A stretch of DNA of 64,000 nucleotides from Gymnogyps californianus (GCF_018139145.2 NC_059500.1:37181437-37245436), one strand, 5' to 3'. Shown: positions 26,143 to 39,562, counted from the stretch's first letter. Notes: generated by a model from the sequence alone, not told the origin. Made by a program: numbers and translations.

Positions 26143-26750
26143 TGTCGTGGTTTAACCCCAGCCAGCAACTCAGCACCACTCAGCCGCTTCCCTCTCCCCC
26201 CTCCCAGTGGGGTGAGGAGGAGGAAAGGGAAAAAAAAAGTAAAACCCGTGGGTTGAGATAAGAACAGTTTAATAACTAAAGTAAAATATAATACTAACAA
26301 TAGTAATAATGAAATATAATAATAATAGTAATGAAAAGGAATATAACAAAAAAAGGAAGTGGGGGGGGGGGGGAAGAAAAAAAACCAGTGATGCACAATG
26401 CCATTGCTCACCACCCGCTGACCGATGCCCCATTAGTTCCCGAGCCATGATCCGCGCCTCCCGGCCAACTCTCCCCAGTTTATATGCTGGGCATGACGTT
26501 CCATGGTATGGAATATCCCTTTGGCTGGTTCAGGTCAGCTGCCCCAGCTATACTGCCTCCCAGCTTCTTGCACACCTGCTTGCTGGCAGAGCATGGGAAA
26601 CTGAAAAGTCCTTGGCTTAAGATAAGCGCTACTTAGCAACAACTAAAACATCAGAGTGTTATCAACATTATTCTCACACTAAATCCAGAACACAGCACTG
26701 TACCAGCTACTAAGAAGAGAGTTAACACTGTCCCAGCCGAAAGCAGGACA
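26143..26750 (+). mobile_element. solo LTR (LTR-C), avian endogenous retrovirus, ~600-bp type
   Basis: This is a 608-bp LTR starting TGTCGTGGTTTAACCCCAGC and ending GCAGGACA. It is flanked by GCACC at 26138-26142 and 26751-26755, a perfect 5-bp target duplication. The 5' part contains an A- and AATA-rich section and a 13-base G run at 26361-26373. A TATA-like stretch, TTTATAT, lies at 26479-26485, followed by TGACGTT and the block TGGTATGGAATATCC (26504-26518) shared with LTR-E and LTR-F. No internal viral sequence adjoins it, so it is a solo LTR. Assignment to an ERVL-like class rests only on the 5-bp duplication. Confidence 0.93.
26361..26373. repeat. G13 homopolymer inside LTR-C
   Basis: There are thirteen consecutive G residues within the purine-rich section of the LTR. 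This is prone to length error in sequencing and may form G-quadruplex structure. Confidence 0.9.
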
Positions 26751-26755
26751 GCACC

Positions 26756-29700
26756 AGAGCCTTTACAGATCTGCTTGATTAGGGGATAGTTTTGATTCTC
26801 AGTGTCTTCAACTTTTAGATTTTGTAACCATATAATTCTTAATGTATAACACATTTTGCAAAGAGATGCAAGGAAGAACAGGAAGGCTCCATTTGGGCTC
26901 CATTTCATATTTTGAGCAGAATAACAATCTATAAGCAATAATTATGTATAGACCAGCCTATGAACAATACATTCACTAAAGGTGAGAAGGAAAGATACAC
27001 TTAAAAAAATGTAAAGTACATAATGATAACTGTTGGAGACACACCCTGGCATCTAATGCTGGACAAACAACTTATTGGAACTGGAAACCAGGATTCCTGA
27101 GGAGAAGATTAAGGAATCTAAATTATTATTTTGATGTTCAGATGGTTTGTAAGAATGAACAGAGCTACAAATGCAAACCAGTCCATTTTTGGCTGGCATA
27201 AGCACATTTGTCAAAGTCCAGGCTGCATAAGCATGGAATTAGTCCAGTGATCATCCTTGCATTTGTGAGGGTGCCATTTCCAATCACTTGTCTTGCATGT
27301 GCAGGGTCCGTTGTTAACACTAGCATTGTGATTGTGCTCCATTTTCTAGTGGAACATGGTCAAAAAAACATGCACAAAAGGGGAGAGGTGACTGCAGCCT
27401 CCAAAAACTCCTTGCCATTTCTGCTGAAGCAGCAGTTCTGTCCTTTCATGCTAATAACAGCTCAATTACATTTCACAGAGATTGTGAGTGCTCTCAGATT
27501 CACTGGGCCAGTTACACAAACAGTCCTACTGACTTCCATAAAATGATTTGTTTATTTGAGATAAGCAGGGTTAGGTTCAAAATATCAGAACAACTCCATG
27601 TTGTTTTCAATATTCTTCTAGCAGTGCAGTCAATTTTTTAAAATGCGTAATTAATTGTAATAAATTACTGACTACATAAACATGTAGATGAAGAAAGTTA
27701 TACATCTAAATACACAGAATATCAGAAAGGTATTGAAGCCTCAGTACCCTTTATAGTCTTTTTGAAGAACTTACATGAATTTGTACAACACGGTACTGTA
27801 ACTGACATTGAAATAAAATTGTCCATCAATGAAAGGAAAACTAGTTTTGTGGATTGTTTAGTGAATTAAGTATTCACTGCAGGGGGAACAGAAAAACCAA
27901 CAGATGTTATACATATGTACATGCATATGTTGTACACATGCACATGCATATGTTATGCACATGCCTCTGTAGCTATATCTGAATCAGAATGAAGATTAGA
28001 GATGCCCTGTAAAGGGGAGAGAGAGGAAGACAATGAAGACAGAGGAGGGATGGGGCAAGGCTGATGATGGACGGAGGTGAGAATAAAGCAGAACAAGGAA
28101 TACTGTATTTTCGTGTTTTTTATTTTTTCCTTCCTGTAACAATATACTTTCTGATCTTTTAATTTTCATTCTTTGTTGACATCCCGTTCCATTTTGCTAG
28201 CACTATTCTTTCCGACAGAGCTCAGAAACTGTGCAGAAATGTTTGTTTCTCTAGTAGGTGTTTGACTCTTTCTCTGACTTCCTGACAGTGGCAAAATACA
28301 GCCAGTTTGGGCCTATGTGCAATGTGGGACATGGTTCCTTTTGTATGGTTGGCTGCCAACATTTTCCAATGTTTTACCTATTTTTTAGCCCAGAATCTTG
28401 GCTTGTTTGGCCTACTGCCTGACTGCAACTGTGCTTACTGTTTTCCTGCTCACCAGCTGTGACAAGTCTACCGGACTCTCTATGCACTTGGGGGGATTCC
28501 TTAGCATGTAGATGATGAAAGTTCAGTTAGGTTTCTGTGTGTATACAGTATATATTTTCTTTCTTGGTGAACTTCTTAGATAAATTAGTGAGATTATTGC
28601 TAAGCTCAGACTTTTATATTTACAAGAAAGCTTAATACATATAGTGAAGGTAATTTACATCAGCTAATGACCTGCCCTATGGTTACCAAAAAGCAGGCAT
28701 AAAATTACTATTAGTTTCAAATAAAAATGCTAAAATTTTCAAGAGGATTTCCTTTGTTAGTTTTTTTTCCCCCAATGAAATATGCCATAAATATAAACCA
28801 TATGATTTTCATCTTAGCCTTTTTCAACAATCTCATAAGTGACTGAGCAAGGCTTTTGCCTCTTCCAGGGTACATTATGCATAAAAGTAATGTTTATGGA
28901 CTTAATATGGTACTTCTGGAGAACTGTAGTATCTCTTATTATTTCATGTACGTACTGTATCAGAATTTCTCGGGAAGAGCAAAAATGATGTATTTTTTTA
29001 AAAAGAGCAAGCAGTCAAGTATTTAGAAACCACTGTAATGGACGTACAAGAAAGAATGGAATTACCAGACTTGAACATTAAGCCTTTCCATGGGGATTTG
29101 CAGACTTCTGAGTCTGTGCTCAGTGCTTTTGCAGTATTAAAGTATTGGCAGAAAAATAGTGACAATATAGTTGTCAGTATCTGTAGTATGCACATTGGCA
29201 AATAGTGGTTTATTTTGTATGTTACAATGATTGTATTATTTGGCTCACACCTTCACACAACGACATGTAAAATTAATAAGGTACCAGAATTTTTTCGAAA
29301 TCAGGAAATGTTTGATCCCAAGAGTAGCAGGCTTTTTATCTTTTTATGTCTTGTAAGGGCTGATTACCTAGTTTAACCATGCATCTTATGAAATATGAGT
29401 TATGCTCTTCCCATTATTTAAGATCACCTTGAGACCAATTACAACTAAAATGTTAATAATTTTTAAAATTCTATTTCAATTCAGAAGCTAGCATATAGCT
29501 CCTCCCAAAGATTATCAGTTGAGCAGGAAGGCAAATGAGACATTTCAATATCAAACAAAAAGCTAATTTCTGAGCCAAAACTGTTGAATGGTGGCATGCA
29601 AAGGGAAATGGATAGAGTGACAGGTAAGCTTGGGCAACTTTCCATCATTAACATCATGTGTTGAACTTAAAAGCTCATTTAATGGAGTTTTACTTTTCTT

Positions 29701-32479
29701 ATTTTTCAGTGCATTCCAAGTGGGGCCAGGTAAGAATGCAGGAAGAGAACTGAAGGAACCAATTCAAAGTGAACAGAATCACAGAAAGGACTTGATGATA
29801 TCTGTGGGATTTGGAGCAGGCTATTGAAAAGCAAACTGTAGAGAATCTCTGTGTCTATTTTTTTTGCTGAGACCTAGGATTGCTGCTAGCCTTTCCCAAG
29901 CAATTTGCTTATACCTAGTATCTGTATTCTTTTCCTGGAATTTATTAATCAATGAAACGGAGTAACTTCTCGTCATGGTCAAGCTTATCGAGTTATTGAT
30001 GACAGATTTATTTGCTGAGCTTGTTTCTCAAATACATTTTTAATGGCTCTCTTACTTTTATGTGTTTATTGACTTGCTCTACATCTAAGGTACATTTCTT
30101 TTTAATTCACAAAGGATACAAACTGACATTTATCCACATTATGAAAACATCTTGGAACATATATTTCTACAACTTAATTGCTTTTGAAAAAAAAATCCTG
30201 GCCAGTCAACACCTTCCTCACTTTTCTTCGCTTGCGTGTTTAGTTTACACCTTTTCTTGTTTACAAGGTCCTGAATTGTTTGTGCAAATAACTGCTACAG
30301 GAAATGTGAAAAAATGAAGGCTGCCTTTTAATACCCTTGTTGCTACTTGCACAGCATCTTATTAGCACAATCGTATTTCAAACGTTAAAATGTCATGGAC
30401 ATTTAGATGCATTTACCCTCACAAATGCATTAACTTTAGCTTTTAATACTGAGTTTATTTCATGCAGTCTTTTTGTTCCTCATCCTACTCTGAGTAGATG
30501 ACATAAAGTCTAAGTATTAACAGAAACATTATTTGTTTTGTTATTTGACTTTGACTTCAGTTATAAAGCAGGGTAGGGAAGTAAAGCTTTTGAGTGCATT
30601 GATGTGTCACTTAAAAGTTTAACTTTGCAGCACAGAGACGAACACAATAGCTGAGCATTGAAATGATCTTGTAATGTGATATAGGATCATTCACTAACTG
30701 GTTCTGATGATGGAGAAGGTGGCAAAACCTCTCTTCTGTCCATAAAACCAGACGCCTGAGCTTCTGCCTGGCACTTGTTCTAGCCCGTAATTATTTTTTT
30801 TTTCATTTTCACCAGAGTGACTGTAGAAATAATCTAGTTTTATTCCAAAAACAAAGCAAGAGAAAGGAACAAGTAAATGAGGACACACCATTACTTATAC
30901 AGTGTTCAGAGAGCACCCTATTCTTCTGGATTTTACAATGTTCTACCTCACTTTTCAGTTCGATTAATTTTCCTTATCCTAAAGTGTAACATAAAATGCA
31001 AGACAGGAATTTATAGGTTAAGTTCTAATCCACTGAGGAATTCATCCCAGTTATGGGCAAAATATTGAGCCAAATCTTGGCCCTTTGACAGTGTGGCTGT
31101 TCTTTGCTTTGCACTGGGCCCTGCTCCCAGAAATGTGAATTTAGAGATCTTAAACACATGTCGTACTGTGCATAAGGAGGCTTCTGTCAGGTGAGAAATA
31201 TGAGGTGAAGTCTCAGTGATGGTTTTCTTCCAAGCATATTGTCCAATGCACTGTTGAGTTAAAAATGGAGTTGATGTTGCCCTGAATGAGCTTCTCCCCT
31301 CATCCCCATCAACACTTTTAATCAGATTTAACATCTTGTACCCAATTTCTGTTTACTGGCTCAGGTAATGTTTCTTCTGCAATATTCTAGGATTTGCTAC
31401 CTTTTTTGTAACCCAGTCACATTATCTTACAAAATCTTCATTTTCTTCTGCTTAAAAGCTTGGTCTCTGATGCTTTCAGATTTGACCCCACTTTTGCCAA
31501 TCCTCTTCTTTCATTTGCAGAGGTATTTATAATGTTTTGAAAAAAATTAATTTCTTCAAGTATAAAAGCCAGTGCTAGCTGTGTTACCATGGCAACTGAC
31601 TCCTCTTTCTTGGAAATTAATGAGATTCTTGATCATTTGGCCCTGCAGGAACATTGATTTCTTTATCTGTCTTCAAATACCAGTGGCCTGGTTGGTCCTC
31701 ATCTTATATGCATGCTCAGTGACTTAACTTAGCCTGACTTCAGTTGACTTACCTCTGGTTTACACTGGTGAGAGGAAAGGAAAGTAAAAATGTTCAACTA
31801 TGCACACTTTGGTATTATTTTAGTGGTGGCTGTTGATGCAGGATTTGGTGATGGGGCCACTTCACACACAAAGGTCTTGCATCCATAAAAGAGACAGATG
31901 TCTCATTTAGTTTAAAAGATTTCATCCTGTAGCTCTTGCACATATTACTTCCTCTAAAGACTTGGGATATTTTCCTTACTGTTATTTTTTTGCAGATGTT
32001 TTGCATCATGAGTTGGAGAGACTGAGAGTAAGAAATACATTTCTTCGATTTTTATCTCAAATCTAATTAAGCAGAAGACTGGTACTTTTTCAAAGTGAGT
32101 CCTCAACATGTGAGAGATTCTGAGAAAAAACTAAAGATCAGAATCTCTTTGAACTTTGAGAACATTTTGATCAGGATCTGAACTTCACAACGGGCAGCTG
32201 CTGGATTTCTGTAATGGGAAAAGCTAGCCTTGCACACTCAAAGGTTCTCAAACTTTTGTAAATTCAACCCTTCATTTTTATACAAACTCATACTTCATAA
32301 TTTGAATCCATTACTACTTAACATAATTCTGATACCTAGAAAAAGGCTCTGAATTAATCTCTGTAGACGGGAGAGGGATGATGAGTTGAAGTAGTTTTTT
32401 CCTTTGGCAGAGAGAAGACACATTCCTCACTCAAATGTCAGGGTTCTTTTCTATCCTGTGCAAACAAATTTTACTTCAT
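26756..32479. other. AT-rich stretch without recognisable genes
   Basis: No exon, RNA gene or transposon is recognisable. The stretch contains a 23-bp minisatellite at 27905-27965 and a purine-rich patch at about 28010-28085. Short open frames show no family resemblance. Confidence 0.55.
27905..27965. repeat. 23-bp minisatellite, about 2.6 units
   Basis: The units start at 27905, 27928 and 27951, each with TGTTRT followed by a ...CACATGCACATGCATA type pattern; the second unit differs from the first at three positions and the third is partial. Much of the tract is alternating purine-pyrimidine with repeated CATATG and GCATAT palindromes, so it may adopt non-B or cruciform structure. Confidence 0.85.
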
Positions 32480-32872
32480 CCTAACACTGCCAAGTCCACT
32501 ACTAAACCACATCCCTAAGTGCCACATCTATACATCTTTTAAATACCTCCAAGGATGGTGACTCAACCACTTCCCTGGGCAGCCTGTTCCAATGCTTGAC
32601 AATACTTTCAGTGAAAAATTTTTTCCTAATATCCAATTTAAACCTCCCTTGGCACAACTTGAGGCCGTTTTCTCTCGTCCTATCGCTTGTTACTTGGGAG
32701 AAGAGACCAACACCCACCTCACTACACCCTCCTTTCAGGTAGTTGTAGGGAGTGGTAAGGTCTTCCCTGAGCGCCCTTTTCTCCAGGCTAAACAACCCCA
32801 GTTCCCTCAGCCACTCCTCATAAGATTTGTTCTCTAGACCCTTCACCAGCTTTGTTGCTCTTCTTTGGACAC
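32480..32872 (-). mobile_element. CR1 LINE fragment, minus strand (ORF2 C-terminus)
   Basis: The minus strand carries an uninterrupted frame matching the C-terminal end of CR1 ORF2, with blocks [58 protein letters not shown] and [20 protein letters not shown], and a TAG stop whose complement is at 32502-32504. Codons beyond 32872 are host sequence read through by chance. The 5' truncation is normal for CR1, which copies from its 3' end. The 3' untranslated tail is cut after about 24 bases and the terminal octamer repeats are missing, so the 3' side has been deleted after insertion. The frame wording differs from the CR1 at 62008-64000, so it is another CR1 subfamily. It appears to be a dead fragment with no reverse transcriptase active site. 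Confidence 0.92.
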
Positions 32873-35800
32873 ACAAATATATTGCTATCCTTCTCCTCAT
32901 TCCCTACTTTCTTTGCTTGACTTATTTAACAAGGGCAGCAAGAATCCTTTTTTAATAGCCTTTAACAGCACAACATGTTATTTTTATGCTTGCCAAATTT
33001 ATAAGAATACAATCTGCAAATACATCCTGAGTTTTTAGACAGTTTAAAGTATCACCTAATCTTACCAATGCTACATTTCAAAATTGCACTGATTTTGATA
33101 AAATGCCAGTGATGTCTTGAGAGATTTTTTCCCTTTCTCACACTGACCTTAAAACATTGACAAACAAATCTGTTGTGTTTCTTCTCAAAATGCTGAAGTG
33201 TTAAGGAGTGTTGCCCCCTTTTTCTTATTAGGGAAGAGGAAGCAAATGATAGGCATGCTCTGTTTGATAATCATATGGTCTTTTAAAGTGCACCATTGTG
33301 CTGCATGCATCACTGAAGCATTGTCTTATAGAAACACAGAACATCTGGCCAGGCTAAGGTTCACTGATTTAAAAAATCTGTCAATATGATACTAATATTG
33401 TTCGTAACCTCATGATGAGTTACAGAGGACTTATCAAGAAATGTTGTTTTAATTAGTATGAAAACCCTTGGCAAGAAAATAGCTAAAGGAGATATTCATC
33501 CTTCAGAATCATGCACCCATCTGTCATGAGGCAAAAAACAAGTTCTATGTTTTTACACTCTGCGATGAAGTTTGCTGCTGGTATTGAGGCTGTAGCCAAT
33601 TATCCATGATAACATGAGTAGCATTTGTTGGGTGGTGAATGTACTTTTCCAGTTTGTTCTCAGTGGACTTAAGAAGCTACGATTGAAGGAGAAAATCTGT
33701 TGCCACTGAACTTTATAATCCTGCTGTCCACGCTGTGAACAAATCTTGTTGCTATTGCAGCACATTGGGACATATTCCCCATATTTTGATTTTTTTTCCC
33801 CTTTTTTTTCCTTCTTATGTATTTTCTTACAGAATTGCCAATACTTCTCATCTTGTGATATTCTCTAATTGGTTTCTCTGTGTCTTTACCAGCCCTCAGT
33901 GAAAACAGTTTGCAAATCTCATTGAACATCGAAATCCTTTAAAAAAAATCTCTCTTTACCGTAGCAAATTGGATTAGTTGTACAAGAGAGTATGTATATA
34001 CATGACTGCGGTGTGGCATGTTGTAAAGGTAGCAGCAAAAATCCTCCAATCTGGGGTACTACGAGACTCTGGTATGGCTGTAAACATTCATAAGGAGGGA
34101 TAGCCAAGGACACTTGTTTTCAGCTGCATCTCATCAGATTCATTAGTCTGCTCCCACCACACATGTACTTGCTAATTTTATTCTGGTATGAGAATTCCCA
34201 TTTTTTATTCTTATACCTTGTAAAATACAAAGTGCAGTGCAAGAAGCTTGTAGTGTCTCAAAAGGTACTTGTCCTCAGCCCACCTGCTTGCCCTAAGTCT
34301 GGAGATAAGCAAGTGAGATAAATGGAACTGACTTGGTGGTAGCTGAAGCTTCAAGTGAGAAGAAGCTATTCCAAATCCTCAGAATCTCCCACCAGGAACA
34401 CCTTGTTGGCAAACACCCTTCTTTGTGGTAAAGCCAGGTGCTCTTCTAGGGCAGAGGACTTCGCTATTTCAGACCGGTCAGTGTGATGGGGGAAGAAAGT
34501 GAATCTTTTATTGGGCTGCCCTTAAAGCGTTTAGACTGATCTTGCTCCTGCAGGAGCTCATTCTTGTATTAAATCTTGCAACCTATATGTAATGAAAGCC
34601 TTAATATAGTAGCTTATGTGCAGCCAGCGTGTAATTCTACTCAGTAAACAAAGTGTAGTGGCCTTCCCAGCTTAGCCTGAGTGATTCCATAGCTCAGTCC
34701 CATCTGAAGCAGATATAGGACAAATTGTTTTATAATGATAAAGGCACAGATATCTTTGGCAGGCTCTGCATCAGAAGGAAAAGCTCAATATTTTCTCGTA
34801 AGGATGTGAAATGAATTCCATTACAGAGCAGTCTTTCCATTTATGTCATGAGCCTTTATCAAAAATGTTAGGGGAAAAAATAATATCCTCTGACTACGTA
34901 TGTATCCATGCTACCTGGATACCCAGAAACAGCCCGTGGTCCCGTCAAATCACTCCATCTGTTTGCAAATTGCAACAACTGTTAAAAACACTGATCTGAA
35001 TACATCTGTTTCTCAGACTGGATTGCTCAACCCACCCACACTATCTTCCTTTTTCCTGCTACAATTAATTCCATGCCCAAGTTCATACTTATATTAATCG
35101 AAGATTCATCTTCTGCACTGGGGTTATAACTGAGACCCTTTCAGTCAGTGACTGCTCCGTTCTAGTTTTAAGCAGAAACCCATTCTGAAATGCATAATGC
35201 TAGAGTTTCATGAACTTCAAAGTTATTTGCAAGTTTCTGGATGAAATTCAACGTACTGGTTTGACATTTACGTTGTGCATGGCATGTAGAATGTACCTTC
35301 TTAAAAATATCTATCCAAGTTTCTGCATGTGGAAGTGTTTAAACTGGAGAAAGGGAGAAGCTTATGAAGAATTCTTCACCAGTGTCCCTCAGTTATGAAA
35401 TGTCTTCCTTTTTGTTTGTAATTTAGAATACTGATCTGTTAATGTCCTAGGTACTTTGCAAAGTAGTTTTTTGTATTTTCTGTATTTTTTTACTACACAT
35501 AGATATAAACTTTTGGCTGAATTTTAAATGAATACTTTAAGATTTGGATCTCAGTCTCTTCTGTGGAACAATAGAGAATAATTACTGTTAGGAACTTCTT
35601 GACAGTGCTGAAAAAAACCCTTTCAACACTTCTCTCTTGTTCTGCTGTGTTAATTAGGTATACCATCTGCTAATGATCTTCAGCTTGTATCATCATAACA
35701 CCGAATTTTGAATTTTTGTGCTTTGGCATGTGCATTCACACCCTGTCTGGTACTCCAGCAATGTTTGCTCTGATCCCTGTTGTGTGTCACTGAGAGCTTC

Positions 35801-38590
35801 TTTGGAGATCCTCCCTTAATTTCCTTCTTCCTTATTCATGACATGTTAATAGAGCAAAAAAATTGCATATTTTATTTTTATATAAATCCTGCCAATAAGC
35901 AAAGAAATGTCAAAGTACACCTTGTTAATTCAATTAGCTAACATGTTGTTCTTTTCAGTCCAGAAGTGTTAATTTATTGTGGTTAATGGCAATGATTTTT
36001 GGGGACTGCATAAAAGAGTCAGATTTTGAACTTTGTTGCAGTGTGCATGGGATGGTGTGTAGGGGGAATGCTATATGATGTTTCAGAGTCCTTCCTCCAG
36101 TATGAAACACAGCAAACTCTGTTTTGAACAGAGATGCCATTAGGCCTCATAGTCACAAGCTGTAGTACATATGACACAAAGAAGACTTGATGCCTGTGAC
36201 ATACTCAATGTTCTGCACATATATCTGGAGCATTGCTGTATCTACTGAGGTGCAGAATCACAGGAAGAAGCTTATTTGTATACCTGGGTTTATGAAAAGA
36301 ATAAAAATTTTGGGGGTGTGGCAAAGAAAAAAAAGGACAAAGAATGTCTTTGTCCAGAAGGTCTATGAGATCTAATAAATGTGGCTTGGAGATGTTGGTT
36401 TGAGGTCCTAAAACACCCAAATAATGTTAAATAAGCATCAAACTGCCCATATCTAAGAAACAAAGTAACGTTCTGTTTGCCCTTCAGCTCTTTTGTTGCT
36501 CCTACAGCTCTTTTACAAATGGGGTTTCAGCTTATAAATAGTATAAAATCTTATTGAACTCCCAAACCCACAGTTTCAGATTTTTTTGTAGCGTATTTTC
36601 CTCAGATGGTCTCTGAGTTCTTTTAGAAGAGAAATAAGAAGCCTCTTGTGCAGAGGGCATACTAAAGCAAAGATCAGTATATCTGATCAAATATCAGTTT
36701 TACCAAAATGCCTTGTCTAAGGACTAAGAGGAAGTCAACAGCAGGCTGGTATTGGACTTACCAGGTATAATTACCTGAATCAAAGTAGTGTGAATACACT
36801 GCACAATTATTTTTGCTCTATGTTTTTGAAAGTTTCCTGATACATCTAACCCTGCCAATTCCATCATGGGTTTTACTGAATTCTCACTTAATGCTTGTTC
36901 ATTTGCAACACTGATTTTTTAAATGTAGCTCATATTTTGCTGTTCAGCTGTTGTATACAGCTTGCTGTTTAGCGTGTTGCAGAAGCCTTCCAGGAGAAGA
37001 TTGTAATTCTCCTATGATTACTAGGTTCCTGTATTGTTCCTTTGTCATTGTAAACCTAATTAGATTTTTCAGCAAATACTTACCTGATGTTATTCATTAA
37101 GCAACCTGGAAATCACATATTCACAGGAACATCATGTCCTGATGGAAAGGATGACAGTACAGATCACTGTAGCTTCTTTTGTCTTCCATTTTAAGTAATG
37201 AATTTGAAGTCATCAACGTTCATTCTTTTTTATAAGTATTATCATCATCCTCAAGAAATGCTCTCATTTAATCTCCAAACAGAATCAGCATCTATATCTT
37301 AGTTGTAATTTAAAAACAATGAAATATGATTGTAATGGTGCCTCCCAATTACATTTTTTCTTCTAATGTGCCTTAATTTTTGTTTAAACAGCTTACTTGA
37401 ATAGGACATAGGGCATGTTTTCTTCAGCTGCCTTGTTGAAGGAAAATGAAGATGAAGACATTATAACAGCTGGTCAGCAAAGCTTGCTTTATTGGGTTTT
37501 GCTTCGCTTAAAACAAGTGAGGAAAAAGAAAGATCGTACAAACCGTTTATATTTTAGATAAGGAAGTTTAATCTGAAGATGAGATAGAAGTGTAAGAAAG
37601 ATTAGCATCTTTATTGAAGCTCAATAAGCTCAAGTAAAGCATTTCTTTTTAAGTCTTTACATTTTGGGTCAAATATAGATATTTATTTACAAAAAGGATG
37701 TATTCTAGGACTGGCCTATCACCCAATATCCCTGGAGTGTTGTGACTTTCCTACTTTTGGTCCTGTAGAATGGAAATGGGTTTAGAATGGAAGTCTGAAG
37801 AAGTGCTTCTTGTCATTCCCTCGTTATTTACTGACCCAGTTGATACAGGGGAGGGTCTTTATCTTTTTTGTAGTCAATTACAAAGACAAAATGGAATAGC
37901 TTATGAAACTTAGGAACCCCAAAGAAGTAAAAACAATCATTTGCTGCACAGATGGATTGTGTTGCTTGACTTCATCTCCAGTGAAATAATGTGGCAGTGA
38001 GGCACTTCTACGGCCGGGCTCAGGACTCACATGAAATTTCAAGCAGATTCCTAGAAAGGTCCATGCATCCCAAATAATCTAGGTACACTAGATCAGGTCC
38101 ACTATAGAAACTTAAATTATGTGTTTTTCACTTGTTTGGCTGGTTCAGATGATGGATTTATTTTAATAAGCTGAAAATGTCTGAGTCCAAGTTGTTTTTG
38201 TAACTGACAATCAATGCAAGCCAGTATTTTCTTTTTCTTCTCTCTCCTTGAATGCACCAATTATGTTGTGATTCTAAGGCAAAATATCTGTTATAGAAAC
38301 TAAAACTGCAAAATATCAGCATAATTACTGACTTGAGAAGTCATTTATATGGCTGCTGTCAAAGGAGAAGTGTTATCTGGCTTTGGTTATTGAGATCTGC
38401 AGTATATAGTGAAAGCTATCAGTAGTCTATCAAGCCAAATTCACCAAACTGTATGGATGGTCCATCGTGAGGATATGCTCATGAGAAAATGAACTGTTTC
38501 AGATATCTTGAGTAGCAGACTACAGAATGCTATTCTAGAATTTTAACAATTAAGTTGTTTTTGCAGTTTTTCACAATAAAATCAGTGTTG
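32873..38590. other. AT-rich stretch without recognisable genes
   Basis: I see no recognisable coding exon, RNA gene or transposon between the CR1 fragment and LTR-B. Open frames are short and lack family resemblance. Confidence 0.55.
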
Positions 38591-39108
38591 CAGTGTGTCG
38601 TGGTTTAAGCCCAGCCGGCAGCAAAGCACCATGCAGCTTCTCACTCACTCCTTCCTCCCAGTGGGATGGGGAGGAGAAAATACAGCAAAAAAGCTCGTGG
38701 GTCGCGACAAGGACAGGGAGGGATCACTCACCACTTGTGGTCACAGGCAAAACAGACTTGATTTTGGGGAAAAATAAACCAATTTAATTTGTTAACAACC
38801 AAATCAGAGTAGGATGATGAGAAATAGAACCATATCTTAAAAACACACCTTCCCCCCACCCCTCCCTTCTTCCCGGGCTCAGCTTTGCTCCTGACACCTC
38901 TACCTCCTCCCCGGCCAGCAGCTCAGGGGGACGGGAATGGGAGTTGCAGTCAGTTCATCACACGCTGTCTCTGCCGCTCCTTCCTCCTCAGGGAGAGGGC
39001 TCCTCACACTCTTCCCCTGCTCCAGTGTGCGGTTCTTCTCACGGGGGTCAGCCCCCCATGATTTTCTCCAACTCAAGTCCTTTCCACGTACTGCAGTCCT
39101 CCGTAAAC

Positions 39109-39284
39109 TGCTCCAGCGTGGGCTCTACCACAGAGTCGCAGCCTTTTCTGGGCCCAGCCACCTGCTCCAGCGTGGGGTCCTCCACGGGCTGCAGGGCAAT
39201 CTCTGCTCTGCCATTAACCTCCATGGGCTGCAGGGGGACAGCCTGCCGTCTCACCACGGGCTGCAGGGGAATCTCTGCTCCGGC
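39109..39284 (+). repeat. imperfect direct repeats in the GC-rich middle of LTR-B
   Basis: CTGCTCCAGCGTGGG occurs at 39109-39123 and 39162-39176, with a diverged third copy (CTGCTCCGGCG) near 39276. Copies of a CACGGGCTGCAGGG-like unit lie near 39183, 39222 and 39254. The same series is present in LTR-A (about 5670-5830, opposite strand), so it belongs to the subfamily and predates both insertions. Confidence 0.8.
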
Positions 39285-39428
39285 GCACCTCCTCCCTCTC
39301 CTCCATCTTCACTGACCTCAGTGTCTGCATGGTTGTTTCTCTCACATCCCAGTCCTCTCCTCACTGGAGCTCCTCTTCTTCTCCTGCCATCTTTGTCTTC
39401 CTCTCCTTCTCTTTTTACTGTAGCTCTC

Positions 39429-39562
39429 CTTCTTCTTCTTCTTCTTCTTCTTCTTCTTCTTCTTCTTCTTCTTCTTCTTCTTCTTCTTCTTCTTCTCCTT
39501 CTTCTTCTTCTTCTTCTTCTTCTTCTTCTTCTTCTTCTTCTTCTTCTTCTTCTTCTTCTTCT
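39429..39562 (+). repeat. (CTT)n / (GAA)n microsatellite, about 45 units
   Basis: A 134-bp pure CTT tract runs with a single T-to-C change at 39497. It is homopyrimidine on the + strand and homopurine on the other, with mirror symmetry, so triplex (H-DNA) formation is expected from known behaviour of GAA/TTC repeats. LTR-A has only a short run of about three units at the matching position (5528-5542), so the expansion is specific to LTR-B or its source copy. The poly-Leu, poly-Ser and poly-Arg open frames here are translations of the repeat. Confidence 0.97.
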
